Source: Phaeovulum molybdatiresistens
GTDB lineage: Bacteria; Pseudomonadota; Alphaproteobacteria; Rhodobacterales; Rhodobacteraceae
Direction: 5' to 3'
Assembly (NCBI RefSeq): GCF_023544865.1
Contig: NZ_JAMJFX010000004.1
Coordinates: forward strand, 1 to 64,000
DNA length: 64,000 nt
Under the pieces are notes generated by a model. It was not told the origin of the DNA, did no database searches, and saw nothing but the letters and a program-made list of their open reading frames with translations. This document shows positions 1 through 7,748 of the stretch, one piece after another. The position numbers and the translations under genes were made by a program. Numbering within the stretch: position 1 is the stretch's first letter; the number at the start of each line of letters is the position of its first letter.

Positions 1-1
1 T

Positions 2-58
2 TCGAAACTGGGCTACATCAGCCCCATGGAGTTCGAGGCACGCGCTATGCTAGCTTAA
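2..58 (+). pseudogene. C-terminal tail of an IS3-family transposase (OrfB), cut by the window edge
   Basis: Reading frame 2 gives the residues SKLGYISPMEFEARAMLA and then a TAA stop. The pattern LGYxSPxEFE is the usual end of the DDE integrase subunit (OrfB) of IS3-family insertion sequences. Only this tail is inside the window, so whether the rest of the transposase is intact cannot be judged. It lies directly before a sequence that looks like the IS right end, and it overlaps the end of the relaxase gene on the other strand. Confidence 0.7.
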
Positions 59-88
59 CCTGCTGTCCACGAAACCGGTAGCAGGCCA
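2..88 (+). mobile_element. Right end of an IS3-family insertion sequence, with terminal inverted repeat
   Basis: The transposase tail is followed within a few bases by TGTCCACGAAACCGG and a GCAGGCCA terminus at about 63-88. This resembles the right terminal inverted repeat of IS3-group elements, which end in CA. The left end and the direct repeat of the target are outside the window, so the boundary at 88 is inferred from the CA end. The relaxase on the minus strand runs out of its own sequence and into this IS end before stopping. Confidence 0.6.
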
Positions 89-636
89 GCCTTCAATTCT
101 TTCGCGTCGAGACCAGCCCGCTGCGCTTGTTGCCATTCTTCCCGCGTGAAGGTGAAAGGATCGCGCAGGCTGCGGTCTTCCAGGCCGCGCGGCATCGCCC
201 AGCCGTGCTTTAAGTAGAGTTGGCGCGACACGTCACGCAGCTTGATCTTGAAGTGCGGCAGGTTGATTGCCCGCATCCGCTCGTTGTCGATCCGCGACCA
301 GACGGCATGAGCATGTCGCCGTCCGTCCTTTTCGTGGAAGGCGATGGCGCGGGGCTGGCCTTCCAGCCCGAGCTTGGCTTCGACTTGCTCGATGGCCTTC
401 TCGAAGTCCTCGATGGACGCATTCGCGCCTTGCGGCGGATTGAAACTCATCGAGAACAGGTACTTTTGACAGCGCGTTCCCCGCGCGATGGCATCGGCTT
501 CGCCCAAGGCTTCGACCAGATCATCGCTGATGAAGCCGCGCACTTCATGCAACTCGACATGATCGTTATCCCGCATCGCCAGCAGATAGCGAGCGAGCTG
601 CGGAGCGTTGCCGCGCTCTTTGGCTTTCAGGATCAC
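55..636 (-). pseudogene. Relaxase/mobilisation nuclease, truncated by an IS insertion
   Basis: The 193-residue product resembles the N-terminal nuclease domain of MOB-type relaxases, which nick the transferred strand at oriT and stay bound to it. A conserved histidine cluster is visible (H101, H108, H110 in HEKDGRRHAHAVW), and Y17 in ARYLLA is a possible catalytic tyrosine. Relaxases of this kind are normally several hundred residues longer. Here the last ten or so residues are encoded by the IS3-type terminal repeat, so the gene is broken at about position 88. The start ATG at 636 overlaps the mobC stop by 4 bases, the usual translational coupling of mobC with the relaxase. The nuclease domain may still fold, but full function is unlikely. 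Confidence 0.75.
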
Positions 637-1055
637 GGCGCACCGCCTGGCATCTTGCCGAGCGCCCGCATGAGAGCATCACGGATTTCCGAGACTTCGC
701 GGCAGGCCTCTCTCAAATCCGCTTCCGTCTCTGGCGTGACGGGCAGGGAGCCCGTGTGCACCGCCTTGGCGAGCTGGTTCAGATTGGCAGACAGGCGCGA
801 CTGGCCGAGCGCACCCATCACGCGGCCAAGGGCTTCCTTGTCCTGCACGGGGCTGTTGCCGCGCCGCTTGCGCGGTGCAGCATCATCGCCGAACAGCCGC
901 TCGCGGATATAGGCGCCGAGCGACTGATCGCCCCGTTCGGCATCCAGCCGCGCCCGTTCCTCATAGGTCAGGCGCAGCGAGAACGGCGGCGGATACTTCG
1001 GCTTCTCTGCCTCACCTTTGGCTATCTTATTGAATTTATGGCGCGAATTTGTCAT
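633..1055 (-). CDS. mobC: MobC-like relaxosome accessory protein
   Basis: This 140-residue protein has a basic N-terminus, a segment (about 26-55) of the type FSLRLTYEERARLD seen in ribbon-helix-helix DNA-binding mobilisation proteins, and a C-terminal stretch with LNQLAKAVHTG matching the MobC family pattern. MobC proteins help the relaxase open DNA at oriT. It precedes and overlaps the truncated relaxase by 4 bases (ATGA), so the two form one operon. The gene appears complete: the start at 1055 is just downstream of the nested inverted repeats at 1059-1142. It is part of a plasmid or integrative-element remnant and is probably no longer functional without an intact relaxase. Confidence 0.75.
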   Translation of the reverse strand: MTNSRHKFNKIAKGEAEKPKYPPPFSLRLTYEERARLDAERGDQSLGAYIRERLFGDDAAPRKRRGNSPVQDKEALGRVMGALGQSRLSANLNQLAKAVHTGSLPVTPETEADLREACREVSEIRDALMRALGKMPGGAP

Positions 1056-1058
1056 GTT

Positions 1059-1090
1059 CGCACCTCAGACTCGGAGAGTCTAAACGTGCG
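1059..1090. promoter_or_regulatory. Nested inverted repeat directly upstream of mobC (operator or oriT part)
   Basis: AGACTC (1067-1072) and GAGTCT (1076-1081) form a perfect 6-bp inverted repeat with a 3-base loop. Outside it CGCAC (1059-1063) pairs with GTGCG (1086-1090). It begins four bases from the mobC start codon, so it would suit autoregulation by a ribbon-helix-helix protein such as MobC, or form part of an oriT. Function is inferred from place and symmetry only. Confidence 0.45.
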
Positions 1091-1142
1091 AGATAGCGTT
1101 CCCACTCCTCAAGGGCGGTAATGAGGGAGTTCAAACTATCTC
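1090..1142. other. Large imperfect hairpin, candidate oriT
   Basis: GAGATAG (1090-1096) pairs with CTATCTC (1136-1142). Inside, ACTCCTCA (1104-1111) pairs with TGAGGGAGT (1122-1130) apart from one bulged base. Inverted repeats of this kind upstream of mobC-relaxase operons often mark oriT. The following bases also resemble the T-arm and CCA end of a tRNA (GTTCAAA, then TAGGCGCACCA near 1130-1155), which could instead mark an integrase attachment site. I cannot tell the two apart from sequence. The stretch from about 1156 to 1237 shows nothing recognisable. Confidence 0.35.
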
Positions 1143-1237
1143 CCTCTAGGCGCACCAGAAATCCCCAAATTCAAGACGGTTCCCGCGCATTGTTTGCGGG
1201 GGCGGTTCTGTTTGGTCCAATGCGGACCCCGCGCGGT

Positions 1238-2557
1238 TCAGGCGAAGCGTTCGGCCATGTCGATCAGGGGCAAACGCGCGCCCATGCGTACGCACAGCAG
1301 CGCCGTGCCGCTGATCTTGCGTTGCACAAACAGCGTATCCGCCGGGGGAATGTGCCAGCTGGCGCGGTCGGCCAGGATCGGGCGGGCGCCGTCACGCAGC
1401 GCGCCGACAAAGCTGCGATCGGCGAAATCGAACATCCCCGGGGCGGTTCGGCTTGTGCCGACATGGCGCAGGACAATGTCGGTCAGCGTCTCCAGCGTGG
1501 CGCCATGCCGGCTGTGCAGGGTGGGTGAGACGAAGCCGATCGCGATCAGCGCGTCGTGCAGGGCGGGGCGATTCTCCTCAAGGCCCGCGCGCAGCAGGCG
1601 GCGATAGGCCTGCGCCGTGGCGGGGGGAATCGGTCGCGCGGCGCCGAAATCCAGCAGCACGATCCGGCCGCTGTCGGCCTGCCAGCGGTAATTGGCGAAA
1701 TTGGGATCGGTCTGCATGAAGCCGAAATCGAACAATTCGCGCAGAACCAGATCCAGCAGGGCCGACATCGCCGCATCGCGCGCGCCTTGCGGGGCCTGGG
1801 CCAGATGGTCGATGGGCGCGCCGGGGATGAAATCCATCGGCAGGATGCCGGGGCGCAACAGCGTGTCTTCAGGGCGGGGCACGACAAAGCGGTCATCGCC
1901 CGCCAGAAGCGCGCCATAGCGGCGCATCTGTTCGGCCTCACGCAGGTAATCGGCCTCTTCATGCAGCTGGCGCTTGGCCTCGGCCAGAACCGCGCCGACA
2001 TCCAGCCCTTCGGGCAGCAGCCCAGACAGGCGCAGCAGGGTTGCAACATTGTCGATATCGGCATCGATGCTGGCCGCGACGCCGGGATATTGCACCTTGA
2101 CCGCCAGCACCCGCCCCGAGGGCAGCACCGCGCGATGCACCTGCCCGATCGAGGCCGCGGCCAGCGGGCGCGGGTCGAACCGGGCAAAGCGGCGCCGCCA
2201 GTCGGGCCCCCATTGCGCCGCCAGCACCCGGTCAAGCTGCGCGGGGGGCATGACATGGGCCGCATCGCGCAGCCGGGCCAAGATTTCCGTCAACTCGGGC
2301 GGCAGAACGTCGCCCGCATCCATCGACAGCATCTGGCCCAGCTTCATCGCCGCCCCGCGCAGGCGCGACAGCTGTTCGGTGACGCGCCGCGCATTGGCCG
2401 GGGTCAGCAGCAGGTCCGACAGCTGCGGACGCTCGCCCCGCGCCAGGCGGCGCGCGCCTTCGCCCAGCACGCCCGCCGCGATGCCGCCGGCCATCTGCCC
2501 GAAGGCCGCCAACCGTGCGATCCGGGCCTGGGGAACGCGGCGGGACCGATCGGTCAT
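1238..2557 (-). CDS. ABC1/AarF (UbiB-type) atypical kinase family protein
   Basis: This 439-residue protein belongs to the ABC1/ADCK/UbiB family, atypical kinase-like proteins linked to ubiquinone biosynthesis and to membrane or redox homeostasis. The hallmark KxGQ motif is at 72-75 (KLGQ), the alanine-rich loop AAASIGQVH at 133-141, the lysine-bearing VKVQYPG near 153-159, the QTDPNFANY segment at 282-290 and DFG at 303-305. It lacks the C-terminal membrane helices of classical UbiB, so it is more like the ADCK1/3/4 or MlaJ-type soluble members. Its ATG overlaps the stop of the DCC gene (ATGA at 2554-2557), so it is the last gene of a coupled operon. The substrate is unknown. Confidence 0.85.
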   Translation of the reverse strand: MTDRSRRVPQARIARLAAFGQMAGGIAAGVLGEGARRLARGERPQLSDLLLTPANARRVTEQLSRLRGAAMKLGQMLSMDAGDVLPPELTEILARLRDAAHVMPPAQLDRVLAAQWGPDWRRRFARFDPRPLAAASIGQVHRAVLPSGRVLAVKVQYPGVAASIDADIDNVATLLRLSGLLPEGLDVGAVLAEAKRQLHEEADYLREAEQMRRYGALLAGDDRFVVPRPEDTLLRPGILPMDFIPGAPIDHLAQAPQGARDAAMSALLDLVLRELFDFGFMQTDPNFANYRWQADSGRIVLLDFGAARPIPPATAQAYRRLLRAGLEENRPALHDALIAIGFVSPTLHSRHGATLETLTDIVLRHVGTSRTAPGMFDFADRSFVGALRDGARPILADRASWHIPPADTLFVQRKISGTALLCVRMGARLPLIDMAERFA

Positions 2558-2904
2558 TGCAGCGCCCTTTGCAACCGGGGGCGCAGGCGCAGGAACAGCC
2601 GATAAGCCGCCTCAAACAGCAGTCGCACCCCCGGCCAGCCTGCCACGATGCCCAAGGGACGCAGCACCGGGATCGCGCGCCACATCGCGGCAAAGGCTGC
2701 CGCCCCGGACACAAGCCGCCCCCCTTCGGCGGCGTGAAACCGCGCCATAATCTGCGCCCTGTCCAGCGGGCAGGGGCTGGCCGGATCGCAGGCATCGACA
2801 AAACGGATCGCGCCGCGCCGGTCCAGCCGCCGCATCAGCGCGATTTCGCGCGCGCACAGCGGGCAGGCGCCGTCATACCAGACCGTGACGCGGGGGGCGG
2901 TCAT
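2554..2904 (-). CDS. DCC-family thiol-disulfide oxidoreductase-like protein (DUF393)
   Basis: This 116-residue protein starts with a beta strand followed by DGACPLC (Cys14 and Cys17), the DxxCPxC signature that names the DCC family (DUF393), which has a thioredoxin-like fold. Biochemical roles are mostly unproven. The ATG at 2904 was chosen because it overlaps the stop of the upstream photolyase-like gene (ATGA at 2901-2904) and puts the motif at the usual distance from the N-terminus; a longer frame upstream of it is overlap. It in turn overlaps the ABC1 kinase start, so three genes are translationally coupled. Members of this family are often found beside photolyase/cryptochrome-like genes. 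Confidence 0.8.
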   Translation of the reverse strand: MTAPRVTVWYDGACPLCAREIALMRRLDRRGAIRFVDACDPASPCPLDRAQIMARFHAAEGGRLVSGAAAFAAMWRAIPVLRPLGIVAGWPGVRLLFEAAYRLFLRLRPRLQRALQ

Positions 2905-4139
2905 TCCCGCGCCCCCATTGCGCCAAGCAGCGCGGGGATCTTTTCCTTCAGCGCGAAAAACCCCTTGCGGCAATGCGGCCAGGCGCGCCTATCCCAGTCG
3001 CGCAGATGTTCGGCCAGCCGCAGGCCCTGCGCTTCGGCCAGGGGGCGAAGCGTCGCGATCCGGTCAGCGACCGGGCCCACCGGGGCGTAGGCGGTCACGA
3101 TCTGGCGGCACCCCGCCGCGCGCGCCTGCGCGATCACCGCGGGCGCCGCAAGACCGCCAAGCACCGGGCATCGCCAATGCGCCCCCGCGCGTGCCAGCCC
3201 ATCCGCGATCGCGCGACCATCGGGCCCATCCGCATCCGTCCCCAGCGCCGCCACGGCCCGAATGTCCAGCCCCGCAAGCGCGGGTTCGGTTTCCAGCGAC
3301 AGATCCTCGGCCGTCAGCAGCAGTAGCGTGGGCTGCGCGGGGTCCGGCGCGATAGGCGCGCGCGGCGCCCCTGCGGCCTGCGGCACCGCGATGCTGTCGG
3401 CCGGGATCGTCGCCACCCGCGCCAGCCCCTTGGGCGAAAACCGCCCCCCCGTCATCACATGTATCCGCTCGGGATCGGCCAGATAGGCCTTGCCCGCCGT
3501 ATGCAGCCCCGCCACCCACCGCCAGGACAGCGTGTTAGACGCCGGGTCCGCGTCGATGAACTGCCGCAGCGTCAGATCGGCGCCCAGTTCCCAGCGCAGC
3601 CCCAGCGTGAACACCCAGATCGAGGCGAATTGCATCCGCGTCCAGTTGTGCAGATAGCCGGTCTCGCGCAGTTCACGCGCCCAATGGTCAAAGCAGTCGA
3701 TGCCGGTGCGCCCGGCGCAGGCCGCGTCGTAGCGCCGGGCCAGATCGGGGCTGGCCGCAAGCTCGCGCCGGGCCTGTTTCAGCGCGCTCAGATAGCCCTG
3801 CCATACCGCGGGGCGCTGTTCCAGCCAGCCTTTCCAGTAGCTGCGCCAGAACACCTCGCTGATGAATTTTTCGGCCGCGCGCAGGCCGTGGCGGTCCAGA
3901 ACGGCGCGCGCCACCTCGGCCTCGGACAGGACGCGCCGGCGCAGCGCCGCCGACAGGCGTGAGACATGTTGGTGCTGACCCGCGCCCCGGTCGAAATTGC
4001 GCAGCCGCGCGTAATCCGCCCCGGCATGGGGCAGGAACGCGCCCAGCCGGGCCAGCGCGGCGGCGCGCGTGACGGGGAAGGGATCTTCTGGCGGTTGCCC
4101 CGCTGGGGCGTCCGAAACGGTCGAAAGGTCGTGCTGCAT
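2901..4139 (-). CDS. Photolyase/cryptochrome-like FAD-binding protein with unusual domain order
   Basis: This 412-residue protein matches the FAD-binding domain of DNA photolyases and cryptochromes: SEVFWRSYWKGW (94-105), GYLHNWTRMQFASIWV (161-176) and DADPASNTLSWRWVAG (196-211). In ordinary photolyases this domain is C-terminal, behind an antenna-binding alpha/beta domain. Here it is N-terminal (about 25-240), and an alpha/beta-like region (about 268-400) follows it. DNA repair or light sensing is plausible, but the permuted layout means that activity cannot be assumed. It is followed without a gap by the DCC protein and the ABC1 kinase, and preceded by the DUF4130 and radical SAM genes on the same strand. 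Confidence 0.8.
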   Translation of the reverse strand: MQHDLSTVSDAPAGQPPEDPFPVTRAAALARLGAFLPHAGADYARLRNFDRGAGQHQHVSRLSAALRRRVLSEAEVARAVLDRHGLRAAEKFISEVFWRSYWKGWLEQRPAVWQGYLSALKQARRELAASPDLARRYDAACAGRTGIDCFDHWARELRETGYLHNWTRMQFASIWVFTLGLRWELGADLTLRQFIDADPASNTLSWRWVAGLHTAGKAYLADPERIHVMTGGRFSPKGLARVATIPADSIAVPQAAGAPRAPIAPDPAQPTLLLLTAEDLSLETEPALAGLDIRAVAALGTDADGPDGRAIADGLARAGAHWRCPVLGGLAAPAVIAQARAAGCRQIVTAYAPVGPVADRIATLRPLAEAQGLRLAEHLRDWDRRAWPHCRKGFFALKEKIPALLGAMGARE

Positions 4140-4221
4140 CTGTTACCCATCGCTGGCCGGGGGCGGCCCCGCCTGTGGCCCTAGCGGGCTAGGTAAATCG
4201 CGCGCGGGCGAAGGCAAGCGA

Positions 4222-5097
4222 TCAGGCGTCGCGCCCCGTGACCCCGCCCCCCGTGCCCCCGCCACCGTCCTGCGCCAGCTGCGCGCGGTAGCGCGCCGAT
4301 ACCCGTGCCGCGCCCGGGCGGGGCGCGGTGCTGCCCGCGGCGCGCATGCGTTCCACCCGCGCCTCGGCATCCTTCAGCATGTCCGGGATCAGCCGGGTTT
4401 CGGGCAGGTTCTTCCAGTATTTGCGCGGCATTTCCGACCGCATCGCATCCAGCTTGATCCGCGCGGGGTTGAAGATATTGGTGAAATAGGTGGCCCAAAG
4501 CGCCTCGGCCGCGTCTTCGGGCAGGTCGGGGCGCGGGCCCCCAGGGGCAAAGTCCAGCCGCCCGTTTTCAAACCGCGCCGTCAGGGCGGGCGTGGCGATC
4601 AGCCAGTCCATATCAGTAAAGCGCTGTACGAACAGCCGGCACCCGGGTTCCAGCGTGTTGTGTTCGGGTTCGAACCAGGCCGCAAAGCGCCGGCGCGGGC
4701 CGTCGGCCGGGCATTCACGGAACCGGATGAAGGCATGCATCTTGTGAATGTCGCGCCCCACCGACTTCGCCATCAGGTTCAGCCTGCGCCCCAGCGGATC
4801 GGCCTGCGAAAGCGGATCGCCCTGATGCCGGTCCAGCCGCCACAGCGCCTGATACAGCAGCGCAAAGCGGTCGGGCGCGGAATGCCAGATCACCGACCGG
4901 GCCAGGCCGATGAACGCCTCGCTCACCCGGGCCTGATGGGGGCCGGGCGTTTCGGGCAGCGGGGCCGCGGCGAACAGCCCGCCCCCGCCGGACCAGTCGA
5001 TCCGGTCTGGCGCGATCCGGTGTGAAATCGCACGCCGCGCGGCCACGCGCCAGGCGTCGAATGTGCCGCGCGGGGGCAGGGTGACGGCAAACATCAC
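4222..5097 (-). CDS. DUF4130 (TIGR03915-type) putative DNA metabolism protein
   Basis: This 291-residue protein resembles the family annotated as a probable DNA metabolism or repair protein, which travels with the radical SAM protein encoded directly upstream. In many alphaproteobacteria the domain is fused to a UdgX-type uracil-DNA glycosylase. Here the protein ends at about 290 residues with no glycosylase domain. The start may be GTG at 5097 or the ATG three bases later; both overlap the TGA of the radical SAM gene. The reaction is not known to me. The genomic pairing is the main support for a repair role. Confidence 0.75.
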   Translation of the reverse strand: MMFAVTLPPRGTFDAWRVAARRAISHRIAPDRIDWSGGGGLFAAAPLPETPGPHQARVSEAFIGLARSVIWHSAPDRFALLYQALWRLDRHQGDPLSQADPLGRRLNLMAKSVGRDIHKMHAFIRFRECPADGPRRRFAAWFEPEHNTLEPGCRLFVQRFTDMDWLIATPALTARFENGRLDFAPGGPRPDLPEDAAEALWATYFTNIFNPARIKLDAMRSEMPRKYWKNLPETRLIPDMLKDAEARVERMRAAGSTAPRPGAARVSARYRAQLAQDGGGGTGGGVTGRDA

Positions 5098-6326
5098 AGC
5101 AGCCGCAACTGTTCAGGCGCGCGCGCAAAGCGCGCGCGCAGATCGGCGCTGTCGGTCAGCGCGCCGGGGCTCCAGCCGGGCAGGGTGATGAAGGGGCGGG
5201 CCTTTTTCATCAGCGCCCCCATGCGCGCCAGATCCTCATGGCGCAGCGCCCGCGACCGGCGGGCTGCAAGGATCCGGTCCACCGTCCGGGTGCCAAAGCC
5301 CGGCACGCGCAACAGCATTTCACGGCTGGCGCGGTTCACATCCAGCGGAAACAGGCCGCGGTTCTGCAAGGCCCAGGCCAGTTTCGGGTCCAGATCCAGA
5401 TCCAGATGCCCGGCCTGCGCGCCCGATGCGATTTCCTCGGTGGTGAAGCCGTAAAACCGCAACAGCCAATCGGCCTGATACAGGCGGTGTTCGCGCAGCA
5501 AGGGCGGCTGGATCAGCGGCAGCGCCGCCGAGGCATCGGGGATCGGCGAGAATGCCGAATAATAGACCCGCCGCAGCTTGTAGCCGGTGTAAAGCCGCGT
5601 CGCGGTGGACAGGATCGTCACGTCATCGGTGCCATCCGCGCCGATGATCATCTGCGTGCTTTGCCCGGCGGGGGCAAAGCGGCGGGGCCGTTTGCCGCTG
5701 TGCGACCGGTCCTGCGCGGCCTCGGATTCGCGGCGAACCTGGGCCATGGCGCCGCGGATGGTTTCGGGGCGCTTCTCGGGGGCCAGCTGGCGCACACTGT
5801 CATCACGCGGCAGTTCGACGTTGATCGACAGACGGTCGGCATAAAGCCCGGCCTCATGGATCAGATCCGCCGCGGCATCGGGGATAGTTTTCAGATGGAT
5901 ATAGCCCTTGAAGCCGTGATCCTGACGTAGGGTGCGGGCGATGCGGACCATATCGGCCATCGTCTGGTCGGGCGAACGGATGATGCCCGAGGACAGGAAC
6001 AGCCCTTCGATGTAATTGCGCCGATAGAATTCCAGCGTCAGGGACACCACCTCTTCGACGGAAAAGCGCGCGCGCTGCACGTTTGATGACACCCGGTTGA
6101 TGCAATAGGCGCAATCGAAGATGCAGAAATTCGTCATCAGGATCTTCAGAAGCGAGATGCAGCGCCCATCCGGCGTATAGGCATGACAGATGCCGCTGCC
6201 CCCTGATGAGCCGACACCGCCGCCGCGCGCGTTGCGCCGCTCACCCCCCGAAGACGCGCAGGATGCGTCATATTTCGCGGCGTCCGACAGGATGGCGAGC
6301 TTGTCTGAAAGGGTCATCTTTGCCAT
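5094..6326 (-). CDS. Putative DNA modification/repair radical SAM protein
   Basis: The 410-residue product has a radical SAM cluster motif CIFDCAYC (Cys68, Cys72, Cys75; C-x3-C-x2-C) that would hold a 4Fe-4S cluster, with further cysteines before it (23, 47, 56). Near the C-terminus a helix-hairpin-helix-like segment (NRASREMLLRVPGFGTRTVD, about 325-345) suggests DNA binding. It matches the TIGR03916-type family always found beside DUF4130 proteins, here with overlapping stop and start codons. The ATG at 6326 was chosen as the first ATG; another lies three codons in. It is the first gene of a five-gene minus-strand run to 1238. Confidence 0.82.
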   Translation of the reverse strand: MAKMTLSDKLAILSDAAKYDASCASSGGERRNARGGGVGSSGGSGICHAYTPDGRCISLLKILMTNFCIFDCAYCINRVSSNVQRARFSVEEVVSLTLEFYRRNYIEGLFLSSGIIRSPDQTMADMVRIARTLRQDHGFKGYIHLKTIPDAAADLIHEAGLYADRLSINVELPRDDSVRQLAPEKRPETIRGAMAQVRRESEAAQDRSHSGKRPRRFAPAGQSTQMIIGADGTDDVTILSTATRLYTGYKLRRVYYSAFSPIPDASAALPLIQPPLLREHRLYQADWLLRFYGFTTEEIASGAQAGHLDLDLDPKLAWALQNRGLFPLDVNRASREMLLRVPGFGTRTVDRILAARRSRALRHEDLARMGALMKKARPFITLPGWSPGALTDSADLRARFARAPEQLRLL

Positions 6327-6485
6327 GTGTGCAGGATAGATGTTCCCCAAATGTTCGTCAATCGGCGCGATGAATGCCTGGCCCTTCTGGCCTGCGCGGC
6401 GATTGGGCGCGGGGGAACGATTTTTCTGGCCCTGACCCGGCCCGCGGCCCTAAGCTGTCGGCCAGACAATTGAAGGAGAACCCAA

Positions 6486-7613
6486 ATGCCCGGCTTGCGC
6501 CCCGATGTCGATCCCGATGGTCTGGCCGAATTCTCGGTGGTGTTCACCGACCGATCGCTGAACCACATGTCGGCCCGGTTCCAGGGTGTGATGCGCGACA
6601 TTTCCGCCATGCTGCGCGAGGTCTATAGCGCCGAGGCGGTGGCGCTGGTGCCGGGCGGGGGCAGTTATGCGATGGAATCGGTCGCACGCCAGTTTGCCGT
6701 CGGCCGCCATGCGCTGATCCTGCGCAACGGCTGGTTTTCCTACCGCTGGAGCCAGATCCTTGAGACGGGCGGGTTCGCCGCCGAAACCACCGTGGTCATG
6801 GCGCGACCGGCTGGCAATGACCCGCGCGCGCCCTATGCCCCGCCCCCCGTCGAAGAGGTCGTGGCCAAGATCCGCGAGGCGCGCCCCGATGTGGTCTTTG
6901 CCCCCCATGTCGAAACCGCCGCCGGTCTGATCCTGCCCGATGACTATATCGCCGCGATGGCCGCCGCCGCGCATGAGGTGGGCGCGCTGATGGTGCTCGA
7001 TTGCATCGCCTCGGGCTGTGTCTGGGTCGACATGCGCGACACGGGCGTCGATGTGCTGATTTCCGCGCCGCAAAAGGGCTGGTCGGCCTCGCCCTCGGCG
7101 GGGATGGTGATGCTGTCGCCCCGCGCCGCCGCGCGGCTGGAGGAAACGGCCTCGAATTCCTTCGCGCTGGACCTGAAGAAATGGCGCGCGATCATGGCGG
7201 CCTATGAAGGCGGGGGCCATGCCTATCATGCCACCATGCCCACCGATGCGCTGGTGGGGCTGCGCGATGCGATGGCGGAAACCGAGGCGCAGGGGTTTGC
7301 GCAGATGAAGGCGGCGCAATGGGATCTGGGCAATACCGTGCGCGCGATGCTGGCGGCCAAGGGGGTGGCCTCGGTCGCGGCGCCCGGCTTTGCCGCGCCG
7401 GGGGTGGTGGTCAGCTATACCGACGATCCCGATATTCAGAACGGTCGGAAATTCGCCGCGCAAGGCCTGCAGATCGCCGCCGGTGTCCCTTTGCAGCTGG
7501 GCGAGGGGGGCGATTTCCGCACCTTCCGCATCGGCCTGTTCGGCCTGGACAAGCTGACCGATGTTCAGGCCACGGTGGCCCGCCTTGCCACGGCGCTGGA
7601 CGCGGTGCTTTAG
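6486..7613 (+). CDS. PLP-dependent class V aminotransferase
   Basis: This 375-residue protein is of the alanine/serine-glyoxylate aminotransferase class. Visible features are the PGGGSYAMES phosphate-binding region (56-65), HVETAAG (141-147), the cofactor-ring aspartate in VLDCIASG (Asp172) and the Schiff-base lysine in SAPQKGW (Lys197). A good ribosome binding site (GAAGGAG) precedes the ATG. It stands alone, divergent from the radical SAM operon. Substrates (probably small amino or keto acids) cannot be read from sequence. Confidence 0.85.
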   Translation: MPGLRPDVDPDGLAEFSVVFTDRSLNHMSARFQGVMRDISAMLREVYSAEAVALVPGGGSYAMESVARQFAVGRHALILRNGWFSYRWSQILETGGFAAETTVVMARPAGNDPRAPYAPPPVEEVVAKIREARPDVVFAPHVETAAGLILPDDYIAAMAAAAHEVGALMVLDCIASGCVWVDMRDTGVDVLISAPQKGWSASPSAGMVMLSPRAAARLEETASNSFALDLKKWRAIMAAYEGGGHAYHATMPTDALVGLRDAMAETEAQGFAQMKAAQWDLGNTVRAMLAAKGVASVAAPGFAAPGVVVSYTDDPDIQNGRKFAAQGLQIAAGVPLQLGEGGDFRTFRIGLFGLDKLTDVQATVARLATALDAVL

Positions 7614-7748
7614 GCGGCGTCCGGGGCGGGTCCCACCGGGGCAGGGCGCGTTAACCTTTTCCAAAGCGGGCCCGGCGATTATGCTGGCGTGCGTGGGGTC
7701 CGGGCATCTTTGCCCGCGCCCCGCGCCGATCACAGCCCCGGAGGCGGC

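Noticed and set aside
1121..1160. tRNA gene at the mob/chromosome junction
   Set aside because: Only a T-arm-like and CCA-like sequence is present; D-arm and anticodon arm are missing and the spacing does not fit a cloverleaf.
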